Assembly (NCBI RefSeq): GCF_023701525.1
Contig: NZ_JAMQAW010000008.1
Span: 104,286 to 168,285, forward strand
DNA from: Streptomyces albipurpureus
Lineage (GTDB): Bacteria > Actinomycetota > Actinomycetes > Streptomycetales > Streptomycetaceae
Length of the DNA stretch: 64,000 nt
Reading direction: 5' to 3'
Part shown: piece after piece, positions 1-9,477 of the stretch
How positions within the stretch are numbered: the first letter of the stretch is position 1
Layout: each line of letters opens with the position of its first letter
Notes under the pieces: model-generated
Databases searched by the model: none
Told to the model about the DNA's origin: nothing
The model's input: only the letters and a program-made list of their open reading frames with translations
Position numbers and translations under genes: made by a program

Positions 1-2
1 GC

Positions 3-539
3 GAAGGTCGGTTCGGTCCAGTCATTTCCGACTGGTTCTTGGAACAGACCGTGCAACGGCTGGACTTCTCCGTTGAACTGATCGATCTCCGGGCCGCGGA
101 CCTCGGCACCCACTTGGGCGCCAACCCCGCGCCCGAGGTGGGGGCGGCGCTCGCCGAGATCACCCCCAAGCTCGACGAGGCCGATTCCTTTGTCGTCATC
201 ACCCCCGAGTACAACCACTCCTTCCCCGCCTCCATCAAGAGCCTCATCGACTGGCACTTCAGCGAGTGGCGGGGGAAGCCCGTGGGCTTTGTCTCCTACG
301 GCGGAATGTCCGGCGGGCTGCGGGCCGTGGAGCAACTGCGGCTCGTCTTCGCCGAGATGCACGCCGTGACCATCCGCAACACCGTCTCCTTCCACAACGC
401 CCAGGCCCACTTCACCGACGAGGGCAGGCACAAGGACCCCGCCGCCTGCGACGCGGCTGCCACCGCGATGCTCGATCAGCTCGCCTGGTGGGCGCAGACC
501 CTCAAGGACGCCAAGGTGGGACGGCCCTACGTCGGCTAG
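3..539 (+). CDS. NADPH-dependent FMN reductase family protein, 5' truncated by window edge
   Basis: The reading frame is open from base 3, and the first residues (EGRFGPVISDWF) match the segment following the phosphate-binding loop of SsuE/azoreductase-type flavodoxin-fold reductases, so the true start lies upstream of the window. The fold is supported by a Rossmann-like strand ending VVITPEYNHSFPASIK, the family's conserved PEYN motif near the flavin, and by GFVSYGGMSGG, the second flavin-contacting loop. Such enzymes reduce FMN or quinone-like substrates with NAD(P)H in the cytosol. The downstream DNA is noncoding for about 350 bases, so no operon partner is visible. The exact substrate cannot be told from sequence. 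Confidence 0.85.
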   Translation, partial: EGRFGPVISDWFLEQTVQRLDFSVELIDLRAADLGTHLGANPAPEVGAALAEITPKLDEADSFVVITPEYNHSFPASIKSLIDWHFSEWRGKPVGFVSYGGMSGGLRAVEQLRLVFAEMHAVTIRNTVSFHNAQAHFTDEGRHKDPAACDAAATAMLDQLAWWAQTLKDAKVGRPYVG

Positions 540-891
540 CGGCAACTCCCGTCGCCCCCGACGAGGCCAGCCGTTGGCCGGGCTCGGGGTGGGAGGGCGA
601 TGCCCGGATGAAGGCCGGGTTGCTGGAGGCGTAGCGCAGCAGCCCGGCATCACGGCATCACGGCATCACGGCGAGGGAAGCCGGTCAGGGCGGTGCCTTG
701 GAGTGGCGCCCTGCCCATGAGAGGTTCGGCGAGGAGACGCCGTCGGCCGCCGACTGTTCGCTGACGCCGGTTCCGGTCGGCTCGCGCACGGTGATGCGTT
801 CGGGCTACCCCCTCTGGGCGGTGGTGCGCCGCCCAGAGGGGCTGGCTGATGTCGTCGGTGCGCGGTACGACACTGGCGAACATCCTGGACT
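540..891. other. Intergenic stretch without a supported gene
   Basis: This stretch lies between the 3' ends of two convergent genes. Open frames here have arginine-rich, low-information translations and overlap in several frames, as expected for noncoding high-GC DNA. The only structure seen is a short tandem repeat at 646-669. Confidence 0.6.
646..669. repeat. Short tandem repeat, 8-base unit x3
   Basis: The unit ggcatcac occurs three times head to tail. It lies between convergent genes and is probably a slippage product with no evident role. Confidence 0.7.
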
Positions 892-1473
892 TCAGGCGCG
901 GCGCCCCAGGAGTGCCAGCAACCTCGTCTGAGGACTATCGCCCGGGGGCGGCTCGACCGGCGGGGCGAAGAGGCCCGTCTGCGAGAGCGCCGACGCATAC
1001 GGAGTGACTTCCTCCAGCGCGAAGTGCACCAAGGCGGCCGGCAGCCGTTCGGGTGCGCCGACGGCGCGCGACAGGTCCCAGCTGTGCACCACGGCATCCG
1101 TGATCATCTGTGTGCAGTAGGACACGGCCGGGGTCTCCCCGTACGAGAGCCAGACCGTACGTTGCAACGCACCAGGCTCGGCGAAAGCCTTCTTCGCGGC
1201 CCGTGAGGCGGCGTCCCAGGCGGCACGCGGGCGGGTGCCGAGCACATCGCCGTCGTAGGCATCGCCGACTTCCGCGATGGTGGCGCCCTCGGTCACCAGT
1301 TCAGGCACCCAGAGTTGTTCCGATGTCAGATGGTTCACGAGATCGCGGACGGACCACTCGGTGCAAGGTGTTGGGTCGTCCCACTGCTCAGCGCGTACCG
1401 CGTGCACTCGCTCGGTGAAGAGGGCGAGCGCCTCGGAGTGGCGAGTCAGGAGCGTTGCCACGTCGATTTCCAT
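892..1473 (-). CDS. TIGR03086-type (DinB / mycothiol-dependent maleylpyruvate isomerase-like) protein
   Basis: This 193-residue protein has the actinobacterial pattern DxPTPCxEWxxRDLxNHL at residues 32-49, including the candidate metal-binding His48. A second conserved element is DAVVHSWDLSRAVG at about 126-139, with His130 and Asp133. These histidines form the metal site in DinB-superfamily proteins, many of which act as mycothiol-dependent transferases or isomerases. The ATG at 1473 starts exactly at the family's usual N-terminus. It is a single gene facing the FMN reductase and separated by 169 bases from the next minus-strand gene. The actual substrate is unknown. Confidence 0.85.
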   Translation of the reverse strand: MEIDVATLLTRHSEALALFTERVHAVRAEQWDDPTPCTEWSVRDLVNHLTSEQLWVPELVTEGATIAEVGDAYDGDVLGTRPRAAWDAASRAAKKAFAEPGALQRTVWLSYGETPAVSYCTQMITDAVVHSWDLSRAVGAPERLPAALVHFALEEVTPYASALSQTGLFAPPVEPPPGDSPQTRLLALLGRRA

Positions 1474-1642
1474 GCGCTCACTGTCGCGTCCCGCGGGAGG
1501 CTATGCGAGCCTTCCAGCGCGTGTCCCGACCACCTGTGACCCGACCTCCTGCGGCAGGGAGCGCGGAGCGTGCGCCGGGGCCGGGCGGGAAGGCGGATCG
1601 GTCATCGTGGGTCGGTCTCGGCACAGACCACCGACGGTCGAT

Positions 1643-2380
1643 TCACGGGCCGATCGGGGCCAGCGCTTCCTGGACGCCTTTCTCCTTGGCGCCCAGGAAC
1701 TGCGGGTCCGGTTCGAGTGCCACATCCAACGCGGCCTTGCCCGCCGCGAGCATCTCCCGCGCTCCGCCGTAGTACCACGTCGCGTCGCGCGGTTCGGCTA
1801 CCCCGATGCCATAGGAATCGACGCCGGCCGAGCGGCAGAGCGTCAGGGCACGCCGGATATGGAAGCCCTGGGTCACCAGCACCGCCCGGTCGACCCCGAA
1901 TATCTTCTTCGCCCGTACACAGGAGTCCCAGGTGTCAAAGCCCGCGTAGTCGCTGACTATCCGCCCGTCGGGGACACCGCGCTTGGTCAGATAGGTCCGC
2001 ATGGCGTCGGGCTCGTCGTACTCGACCCTGCTGTTGTCCCCGGTCACCAGCACGACCTTGACCTTGCCCGTCCGGTAGAGCTCTGCCGCCGCGTCCAAGC
2101 GGTGGGCGAGATAGGCCGTCGGCCTGCCCTGCCAGAGACCCGCCCCGAACACCACGGCAACCTCCTGCGCCGGGACTTGGGCGACGGTGGTGACACGGCT
2201 GTCGGCGACCATATGCATCCAGGTCGCCGGAGCGAGAGCGATCACCGAAGCGACCATCGTCGCCTGCACCAGCCGGCGCTGGGACCGCCGGGAGCGTGGC
2301 AGGCCCGGCCGCGGCAAGCCGCGCGGTCCGGACAGCTTGAGCCAGCCGGGCGCGCGCAGCAGGATTCGTGGTCGCTTCAT
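1643..2380 (-). CDS. SanA/YdcF-family (DUF218) envelope protein
   Basis: This protein has 245 residues. A basic N-terminus is followed by one hydrophobic segment at about 41-58 (membrane anchor), then a DUF218 domain. Recognisable elements are AVVFGAG near 74-80, the helix TAYLAHRLDAAAELYR, the strand VKVVLVTGDN, the EPDAMRTYL helix, the DTWDS motif and VTQGFHIRRAL near 194-204. E. coli SanA is linked to envelope barrier function and vancomycin exclusion at high temperature; the same role here is inferred only. The ATG is preceded by a weak ribosome site. The gene begins 32 bases after the SWIM-protein stop and may be the last gene of that operon. Confidence 0.85.
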   Translation of the reverse strand: MKRPRILLRAPGWLKLSGPRGLPRPGLPRSRRSQRRLVQATMVASVIALAPATWMHMVADSRVTTVAQVPAQEVAVVFGAGLWQGRPTAYLAHRLDAAAELYRTGKVKVVLVTGDNSRVEYDEPDAMRTYLTKRGVPDGRIVSDYAGFDTWDSCVRAKKIFGVDRAVLVTQGFHIRRALTLCRSAGVDSYGIGVAEPRDATWYYGGAREMLAAGKAALDVALEPDPQFLGAKEKGVQEALAPIGP

Positions 2381-2412
2381 ACCTGGTCAGACGACCGATG
2401 ACGGGAAATGGT

Positions 2413-4641
2413 TCACCGACCTCCCGGGCCCGGGGGATCGGCCGCAGTCGGGTGGGCATCGGTCGACCAGGCCGCTGGTAGCAGGGATCGGACGGCGGCC
2501 GAGACATAGGTCGCGGCGGCCAGCCAGGCCGTGGCGAACCCGTCAGGGTCCGCCGGGAGCAGCCTGCCGAGCGCATCGTGGCGGCGCTCGGCCGCCGCCC
2601 CCAGCAGCGCCCGGGCACACAGTGCCCCTGTCGCGAGGCCCACTGACTCCAGCCGACGTGGGAGCTCGCCGTCGGCTGAGGCCGCGGTGACGCCCCGGCC
2701 GCCGGCGACCGCCCGATCCACAGTGCGCCTCAGGAGGTCCAGTTCGATCGGTAGCGCGGGTGGGGCGGACGAGAGGGAACCCGGGCGGCCAACGGGCGGG
2801 ACGCAAGGGGTGCTCCCCACGGGTGGCTCTTCGAGTCCCGGTGCCGATGCGGGCGGTGGCGGGGGTTTCGGCGTTGTCCCGCTCGCGGGCCCCGTGGTCA
2901 GTGGGGGCCCGAGCGGTTGTTCCGAGGCGGGTAGCGGGTCGGACTCGGCGATCGTCACTCGGCCCTGATGGCCTTCCGGTTCGGGTGAGCCGCCCGGTCG
3001 GCCGACAGAGGTGTCGGACCGGTCCTCGCCCGGGGCGGGTCGGCCGACGACTCCACGCCCATCAGGCGGCTTGGGGGCGGGGATGTGCGAGCGATTGAGC
3101 CTACGCAGCCCCAGATCCGCCCGGAACCGCTCACCGTCGTGCCCGGTCCAGGAGGCTGCCAGGGCCTGGATCGAGCCCGGACGGTCGGGCACCACCCGGG
3201 CGATCAAGCGCAGTTCCAGCCCGGTGCGGGAGAGCAGCAGCCTGATGTTGTCCGCGTAGGCCAACTCCGAACGCTCATCCGGTGCGATCAGCTGTATCTG
3301 CGGACCGCCGGTGATCCGCAATCCCTCCTGGGTGACGGTCCCCGTCAGAAAGAGCAGATCGCCGCCGGCCGGGCGGATATCAGCGGGGTGCTCCAACCAG
3401 TCGAGGGCTCGGGCGAGCTGGTCGGCCGGCGGTCCCTGCCAGAGCGCGTCAAGAGGTGGCTGGTGCCAGGTGGCCCCCGCTGCCCGCACCGACCGTACTC
3501 GGGAGCCGCCGCCCACCCGGCCGTCAGCTGAGACGGTCGGGCCGGTCAGGATCACCGAGCCGCCGTTTCCCCACTCGCGCAGGGAGAGCGCGCAGCCACC
3601 GGGTACGGGTGCTTGGGCTGCCTGGATGGCTCGTTGGGGGTCGCCCGGAGCCACGTCGGAGATCGTCAGCAGGGTGCCGTCCGGCGCGAGCCCATAGGCG
3701 ATCGCTCCTGCGTAGCCGGACGCCGTGACGATCGGTTCGGTGAAGAGCCCGTACAGCCTGAGTGGCCCGGCGGGCTGATAGGCACGACGGGCGGGGGTGA
3801 CCGCATCCGCCGGTCCCTGGATGAGACCGAGCAGTCCGGCCAACTCCGCCGACAGTTCGGGTAGCCGGAACGAAGGCGCGTCCGAGCGGGCTTCATCGAG
3901 GCGCCGGGCGATCCGTACGGCCGCGGCGGCGGGCAGATGCAGTCCGGCGAGCCGCCCTGAGTGGGCGGCGTGCAGTAGCTCCGCCCGCTGCACGGCACCG
4001 GCTCCGCTGACCCCGCTGACCAGCACGGCTGTTGCCGCGGTACGGAGCGAAGCCAGGGCGGTGAGTTGGGGGTGGGTCAGCACGGGTGAGGCTGCGTCTT
4101 CGCTGTTCTCATCACAGGGCCGCGGACCTGTCGTACTCCCGGTTCTGTGCCGGGCGCTGGTTGCTCCTTTCCCTGGCAGGGTTGGTCCTTCACACGCCGA
4201 GTCCTGGATGGCCGGGTGTGCTGGAGGGCCCGCCGCGCTCTCTGCGGCCCGCGCGGTGGCCGCTGCCCCCGGAACTCCCTTGGGTGGGGGCGGTGCCTCG
4301 GTCCGGGCGGGTTCATCGACTTCCTCAGCCGGATCGGCCTGCTCCTGCGCGAGAGGGGCGCTCGAAAGAACCGCGGCCCGATGGAGACAGGCCGGGGCCA
4401 GCAGACAACTGCACACCGCGTCATCGGCGCGGGCCACGATCCCTGCGGTGACCTTCAAGGTCACCGAGGTGTCCTCGTCCACCACGATCCGGGCACCGTC
4501 GGGTGTTGTCTCCACCGGCCAGCCGGAGACCTTCCCCATCGCCCCATCGACGCGCTTGCGGAGTCGGGCCGGCAGCAGGTCCAGCGCCGCTGCCGCCACG
4601 GTTGGGGAAACCGGCGGCAGCCCTGGTGATGCTGTGGTCAT
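2413..4641 (-). CDS. SWIM zinc-finger protein (YehQ-like)
   Basis: This 742-residue protein has an N-terminal SWIM finger, CxCx5CxH, with Cys77, Cys79, Cys85 and His87. SWIM fingers bind zinc and contact DNA or protein. The middle contains a low-complexity Pro/Gly/Ser-rich linker (roughly residues 510-630). The ATG at 4641 was chosen over the upstream ATG at 4674 because it overlaps the preceding stop as ATGA, the same coupling used at other junctions of this operon. It is the last gene of the DUF4132 / giant protein / MoxR / DUF5682-VWA / SWIM set. The biochemical role is unknown in all homologous clusters I know of. Confidence 0.85.
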   Translation of the reverse strand: MTTASPGLPPVSPTVAAAALDLLPARLRKRVDGAMGKVSGWPVETTPDGARIVVDEDTSVTLKVTAGIVARADDAVCSCLLAPACLHRAAVLSSAPLAQEQADPAEEVDEPARTEAPPPPKGVPGAAATARAAESAAGPPAHPAIQDSACEGPTLPGKGATSARHRTGSTTGPRPCDENSEDAASPVLTHPQLTALASLRTAATAVLVSGVSGAGAVQRAELLHAAHSGRLAGLHLPAAAAVRIARRLDEARSDAPSFRLPELSAELAGLLGLIQGPADAVTPARRAYQPAGPLRLYGLFTEPIVTASGYAGAIAYGLAPDGTLLTISDVAPGDPQRAIQAAQAPVPGGCALSLREWGNGGSVILTGPTVSADGRVGGGSRVRSVRAAGATWHQPPLDALWQGPPADQLARALDWLEHPADIRPAGGDLLFLTGTVTQEGLRITGGPQIQLIAPDERSELAYADNIRLLLSRTGLELRLIARVVPDRPGSIQALAASWTGHDGERFRADLGLRRLNRSHIPAPKPPDGRGVVGRPAPGEDRSDTSVGRPGGSPEPEGHQGRVTIAESDPLPASEQPLGPPLTTGPASGTTPKPPPPPASAPGLEEPPVGSTPCVPPVGRPGSLSSAPPALPIELDLLRRTVDRAVAGGRGVTAASADGELPRRLESVGLATGALCARALLGAAAERRHDALGRLLPADPDGFATAWLAAATYVSAAVRSLLPAAWSTDAHPTAADPPGPGGR

Positions 4642-7600
4642 CGGTGCGTACCTCCCACGCGTTCGCCGACCCAACGGGCCAGTTCCAGGGGACTCAGGGC
4701 GGCCACCGGCATTCCCGCGGCCACCAGTTGACCCGCGACCCCGGTCGAATACCGGGGTCTGCCCTCGTCATCGAGCGAGGCACAGCCCAGGACATGGCAG
4801 CCCGCGTCGACCAGCGTGCGCACCTCGGACAGCAACGGACCGATCGGGCCGCCCTCCTCGAAGTCACTGACCAGGACGACCAGCGTCCGCGAGGGCACGG
4901 TCACCAGTTCGCGCGCGTGGCGCAGCCCGCGTGCGATGTTCGTGCCACCCCCGACGCGGACTTCCAGCAGCAGGGCCAGCGGATCGTCGACATGATCGGT
5001 GAGGTCGAGCACCTCGGTGGAGAAGGCGACGAAATGCGTGCTGAGGGCGGGCACCCCGGCGAGAACCGATGCGGTGAGCGCCGACCAGATAGTGGAGGCT
5101 TCCATCGATCCGGACACGTCCACGACCAGGACCAGCCGCCAGTCGGTCGATCTACGGGCACGCGTACGGAAGACGGGACGCTCCGGAAGGACCGTCACCA
5201 CACCGGTGTCCGGGTCCCGCCTGGCCGTGGTGAGGTTGGCCCGGAGGGTACGCGGTAGATCCAATGGACCGCCCGGGCGCCGGGTGGGGCGGGGATGGGC
5301 CAGCCCGGTGAGCGCGGGGCGCAGCCGGTTGGCGAGCGCATCCGTCAACTCCTTCACGAGTCGGGCCACCAGGGGCCGCAACCGGGCCAACTGCTGCTCC
5401 GGTAGCCCTCCGGCGAACGACAGGACCGTCCGCAACAACTCCACCGAAGGACGGGCGGCCGCCGGGTCCAGTGCGAGTGCCGCGTCGAGTCGCCCCGAGT
5501 CGGCTGCGGCGGCCAGCACCTCCTCCCGCACCCCTGGCCCGAACAGCGCGGCCAACTCGTCCGACCAGGCCCGTACATCCGGGTACGAGGCGTCCGTGCC
5601 GCCGCCCTGCCCATAGCCGTCCGCGCCGCGGGAGCCTTCGCCGCGCCCGCTGCCGTACAACTCATCGAGTGCGGTGGCATAGCGCAGTGCCGTGCCGCTC
5701 AACGCCTTGCCGCGTCCGAGGAGCAGTCGCCACCGCTCTCCCGCGGAGAGGGCGTGGGCTGCCCCGGATGTCGCACTGCTCCCCTCGGGCGCAGCGCCGA
5801 CCGCCACGGCATCGTCTCGCCCGGTGGCTTCCGACACCGCGCGTCGGCGTCGGTCCGCTTCGGCGGCACCGGGCCGCGAAGAAGGCGCTGGGCCCTGTCC
5901 GCCCATTCCTCGCGCGGAGCCGGTACCGAGCGACGCCCATCGGACCGGATCCACCTGAAGTCCCCTGGACGCCAGGGCCTCCCCGCCGGCGAGATCCGCC
6001 ATGGCCAGCCGAGCCGACATCGTCGGGTCGGTGATCCCACCCGACAGGGTGCCAGCCGCCGTGCCCGTACGGTCCTCGACCACTGTCAGCAGCCGTGCAC
6101 GAGCCGCCGGGGACAGTACGTCGAAGCCCGCCCTCAGCGCCGGTAGCCGAGCCAGGAACGCTCGATCGGCCAGGGACTCCACCCGATCCACCAGAGGGTC
6201 CAGGGCGCGACCGGTCTCCAGGAGGGGACCGGCCGCCAGCAGTGCGCCGCGCAGGAATTCGGCCAACTGAACGCGGAGCTCGGGCGTGGCCGCGCCATCC
6301 GCACGCGATGCCAGACCCGTCCCGAAGGCGGCCGGGTCCCGTTGGCCCAGCAGCACGCGTGCCGCACCTGCGGCACCCCGCATCAGCGGTGTCGCCTGCG
6401 CCTCCAGCCTGCCGAGGGCGTCGGCCAGCCGCAGCCCACCGCCTGCCTGGGCCGCCTGTTCGGCCAAGGAGACCAGGGCATGGGCGTCGGCGGGTTCGGT
6501 CGAGCCGGCGAGCCCATCGAGGGCCCGGACTCCCGCAGCGGCCAACTCCTCCTCGGCGGCGGTCACCGCCGCCCGCTCCCACCCGGCGTCCAACCCCGGC
6601 ACATGACCGGAGCGGATACGGTCCAGCAAGGCCATGCCGGAGAGCAGTTCGGGCAGGGTGCCGGTCGCGGGAAGCAGTTCGGCGGCCTCCACCAGCCGCT
6701 CCACGGCCAACGCCGGCAGCACACAGCGGGTCGCCTCCGCCAGGCCTGCGAGCGCCTCCTGCGCCGAGGGGCCGCCGCGCCGCCGCTCCTCGGTACGCCG
6801 CTGCCGTAGAAAGCCCTCGGTGGCCTGTTCGAGGGTCACTCCGTGCAGACCCGCCACATCGAGCATCGCGGCCGTCGACGGTGACCACCCGACGACCCAA
6901 CGGGTCGTCAGAGCGGCCGCGTCGCCGACTCCGGCGACGCTGGACTCCTCACCGTAGGGGATGCGACAGACCGCGAGCCGCCGCAGCGTGATCTCCCGCC
7001 GCCGGTCCAGATCCGTACGGAGCATGTCCAGACGCAGCTCACGGCGATCCGCCTCCTCGGGCCGTGGCAGCTTCAACTCGGTCAACAGCGCCTCCACCGC
7101 CGGCCCGAGACCCGATCGGGGTGTTGTCGGTGCCAGCCGCCCCCGCCGCGCGCCGACCAGTACCCGCTCCATCGCGGCGGCCACCACCCGACCTCGGCCC
7201 AGCAGCCTGCCCTGAGTCAGCACCGTCTGTGCGGCCTCGGCCAACTCGCCGCGCCCGGGAGCGGGCAGTCCGCGCAGCGCCGCCAGGTCCCGGGCCATCC
7301 GGACCACTTCCCGTGCGTCGGCCGGTCCACTGGGATGCCCCGCGTCCCGGACCGCGGCACAGATCCGCACGGCGGTGGCGGTGAGTAGGTCGTCCAGCAG
7401 CCGTGGGTCCCCTGCCGCGGTGAAGACGCCGTGCTGCCACTCGGGGTCGCGGATTCCGGCCGGGTAGCCCGAACGCTCATCGAGGAGGGGGTAGGAGTAC
7501 GGCACCAGGGAGGTGATGATGTCGCCGGTCACCTCGGCGGGTGCTTCATCGGACGGGGCGAGCTCATCCCAGCCCCGTAGCGCCGGTGCGTGGAAGGAGC

Positions 7601-8333
7601 CGATCACGGCCGCGGTCCTGCGGCCCCGGTAGCTGGCCAGCCTGCGCCGCATATGGGCCTCGCGCCGCAGGTCGTACTCGCTCACCGCACCCGAGTCCGC
7701 GCGCAGGGCCCAGCCGACGAGCAGCGCGGCCCGCCGCAGCGCCTCGGGTTCGCAGCCGGGCGCGGATGCCTCCACCAACCGGTCCCAGAGGTCGTCCCCG
7801 GCGCGGCCATGGGCGCGGGCGTGCAGGGCCGCGGTGAGTGCGCCGGACGGGGCACCGGACCCGTCCGGTTGACGCTCCTGTCCCCGCTCGGTACGTGCTC
7901 CGAGCGGGAGATCGAACGGCACCACCTCGACGCCTGCCTGCCGCGCCCAGCGGATCGCCGCCAGCTCCGGTGAGAAGTCCGCGAACGGCAGGAACACCAG
8001 CCCGCCGCCACTGCCCGCCAACGCGACGGGCGGTACGGTCGCCGGGTCGCCCAGATGGTCGAGCCAGGGCGCGAACTCCTCCGGCAGTTCGATCAACACG
8101 ACCTCGGGGTCCGCCGCCGCCAGCAGCGCCGGAACGGCGGCGGCCAACGCGGGGGAGTGGTGCCGCACCCCGATCAGATACGGATCACGGCACCCCGCCA
8201 GCGCCGTCATCGCCGCCTCGGGCTCCGCGGCGCCCTCCAGCGCCTCGGCGGCGACGGCGACAGGGCCGAGGACTCCGGTGTCCGGGGCTCCCTCAGGGGC
8301 GATTGCTCCCCGAGGCGGTTCACGCCAGTTCAT
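4638..8333 (-). CDS. DUF5682 - VWA fusion protein (YehM+YehP-like)
   Basis: This is a 1231-residue protein read as one frame. The N-terminal half is DUF5682-like: it opens with YLIGVRHHSPA (residues 52-62) and VVLIELPEEF, typical of that family. A Gly/Ser/Ala-rich linker near 865-915 leads into a segment beginning ERWRLLLG that usually starts a separate VWA protein. A complete von Willebrand A domain follows: the MIDAS is Asp1072-x-Ser1074-x-Ser1076, with Thr1131 and Asp1157, so metal binding is expected. The start at 8333 overlaps the ATPase stop by 14 bases; the open frame extends to 8486, but that part is a shadow of the ATPase gene. VWA proteins commonly act as substrate adaptors for MoxR AAA+ ATPases, which matches the neighbour. 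Confidence 0.85.
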   Translation of the reverse strand: MNWREPPRGAIAPEGAPDTGVLGPVAVAAEALEGAAEPEAAMTALAGCRDPYLIGVRHHSPALAAAVPALLAAADPEVVLIELPEEFAPWLDHLGDPATVPPVALAGSGGGLVFLPFADFSPELAAIRWARQAGVEVVPFDLPLGARTERGQERQPDGSGAPSGALTAALHARAHGRAGDDLWDRLVEASAPGCEPEALRRAALLVGWALRADSGAVSEYDLRREAHMRRRLASYRGRRTAAVIGSFHAPALRGWDELAPSDEAPAEVTGDIITSLVPYSYPLLDERSGYPAGIRDPEWQHGVFTAAGDPRLLDDLLTATAVRICAAVRDAGHPSGPADAREVVRMARDLAALRGLPAPGRGELAEAAQTVLTQGRLLGRGRVVAAAMERVLVGARRGRLAPTTPRSGLGPAVEALLTELKLPRPEEADRRELRLDMLRTDLDRRREITLRRLAVCRIPYGEESSVAGVGDAAALTTRWVVGWSPSTAAMLDVAGLHGVTLEQATEGFLRQRRTEERRRGGPSAQEALAGLAEATRCVLPALAVERLVEAAELLPATGTLPELLSGMALLDRIRSGHVPGLDAGWERAAVTAAEEELAAAGVRALDGLAGSTEPADAHALVSLAEQAAQAGGGLRLADALGRLEAQATPLMRGAAGAARVLLGQRDPAAFGTGLASRADGAATPELRVQLAEFLRGALLAAGPLLETGRALDPLVDRVESLADRAFLARLPALRAGFDVLSPAARARLLTVVEDRTGTAAGTLSGGITDPTMSARLAMADLAGGEALASRGLQVDPVRWASLGTGSARGMGGQGPAPSSRPGAAEADRRRRAVSEATGRDDAVAVGAAPEGSSATSGAAHALSAGERWRLLLGRGKALSGTALRYATALDELYGSGRGEGSRGADGYGQGGGTDASYPDVRAWSDELAALFGPGVREEVLAAAADSGRLDAALALDPAAARPSVELLRTVLSFAGGLPEQQLARLRPLVARLVKELTDALANRLRPALTGLAHPRPTRRPGGPLDLPRTLRANLTTARRDPDTGVVTVLPERPVFRTRARRSTDWRLVLVVDVSGSMEASTIWSALTASVLAGVPALSTHFVAFSTEVLDLTDHVDDPLALLLEVRVGGGTNIARGLRHARELVTVPSRTLVVLVSDFEEGGPIGPLLSEVRTLVDAGCHVLGCASLDDEGRPRYSTGVAGQLVAAGMPVAALSPLELARWVGERVGGTHR

Positions 8334-9477
8334 CACGGAGCTCCCACAGAGTCCGCCAGAGCGGCGCGCCGTTCTCGGCCCTCCGGCGTACCGGACCGTC
8401 CCAGTAGCCCAGCAGCCGGGCGTGGTCAGCCGGGTCGTCCTTGCGGACCGTGCCCAGCAGATGGCCGGGCAGCGTCCGCACCACATCGCGGCCGTCGCTG
8501 AGATAGGCCGCTCCCAGTCCCATCGACGAAGCGACGTGCACCGCTTCGGCCGTGGACATCACCGTGGAGGGGCGCTCCACCTCCCAGCCCTCGGCGCTGC
8601 GCCCGGATCGTAGGTCCCTGAACGCGGTGACCAGTGCCTCCAGCACCGCGTCATCGACTCCGAAAGCAGCCCCCGAGCGAGTCAGCGCCGCCGTGGCCTG
8701 GCTACGGACCAGGGCCACCTCCGCGTCGAGATCGGCGATCGGGCTGACTTCCTCGAAGTTGAACCTGCGCTTCAGCGCCGCGGACATCTCCGACACACCG
8801 CGGTCGCGCAGGTTGGCGGTGGCGATCAGGGTGAAGCCCGGCACGGCGTGCACCGTCCCGTCGGCGCCTTCGCCGGCGAGCTCGGGCACCGACATCCGGC
8901 GCTCGGAGAGCAGCGATACCAGTGCGTCCTGCACCTCGGGCAGACAGCGGGTGACTTCCTCGACCCGGGCCACCGCGCCCCTGGTCATCGCCGTCAGCAC
9001 GGGCGACGGAACCAGCGCCTCCCGGCTGGGGCCCTTCGCCAGCAGCATCGCGTAGTTCCAGCCGTAACGCAGCTGGTCCTCGGTGGTGCCCGCGCTGCCC
9101 TGCACGGTCAGGGTGCTGCTGCCGCACACCGCTGCCGACAGCAGCTCCGACAGCATCGACTTGGCCGTGCCGGGCTCGCCGACGAGCAGCAGCCCACGCT
9201 CACCCGCGAGGGTCACCACACACCGCTCGACCAAGGCCCGATCGCCCACGAACTTCCGTGGCACCACCAGCTGCCGGCCGTCCGCGGTCCGCAACGGCTC
9301 TTGGCCCGAACCGCAGATGAACAGCACGACCGAGCGGGGTGTCAGGCGCCAACCCGGAGGCCGGGGACCGTTGTCGTAGCCGATGAGGAAGGCCAGCTCC
9401 TCCTGGTAGCGGTCCTCCGGAAGCTCCAGCTGCCGGTGCTCGCGGGCCGTCTCGTCATCTCGCTCGTACCCGCTCAT
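8320..9477 (-). CDS. MoxR-type AAA+ ATPase (YehL-like)
   Basis: This 385-residue protein has a Walker A motif GEPGTAKS at residues 100-107, a sensor-1 region LIATANLRDRG with Asn222, and an arginine-finger candidate in LKRRFNFEEV (Arg237/Arg238). The Walker B equivalent reads VARVEEV (169-175), where the usual Asp-Glu is Glu-Glu. This may be a subfamily feature or may alter hydrolysis. The ATG at 9477 overlaps the upstream stop as ATGA, whereas the first ATG of the open frame (9552) lies deep in the preceding gene. MoxR ATPases remodel partner proteins with a VWA co-factor; the adjacent DUF5682-VWA protein is the obvious partner. Confidence 0.9.
   Translation of the reverse strand: MSGYERDDETAREHRQLELPEDRYQEELAFLIGYDNGPRPPGWRLTPRSVVLFICGSGQEPLRTADGRQLVVPRKFVGDRALVERCVVTLAGERGLLLVGEPGTAKSMLSELLSAAVCGSSTLTVQGSAGTTEDQLRYGWNYAMLLAKGPSREALVPSPVLTAMTRGAVARVEEVTRCLPEVQDALVSLLSERRMSVPELAGEGADGTVHAVPGFTLIATANLRDRGVSEMSAALKRRFNFEEVSPIADLDAEVALVRSQATAALTRSGAAFGVDDAVLEALVTAFRDLRSGRSAEGWEVERPSTVMSTAEAVHVASSMGLGAAYLSDGRDVVRTLPGHLLGTVRKDDPADHARLLGYWDGPVRRRAENGAPLWRTLWELRDELA

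Noticed and set aside
9083..9379. Small plus-strand frames inside the MoxR gene
   Set aside because: They overlap intact Walker A and sensor regions of the minus-strand gene and have no homology pattern.
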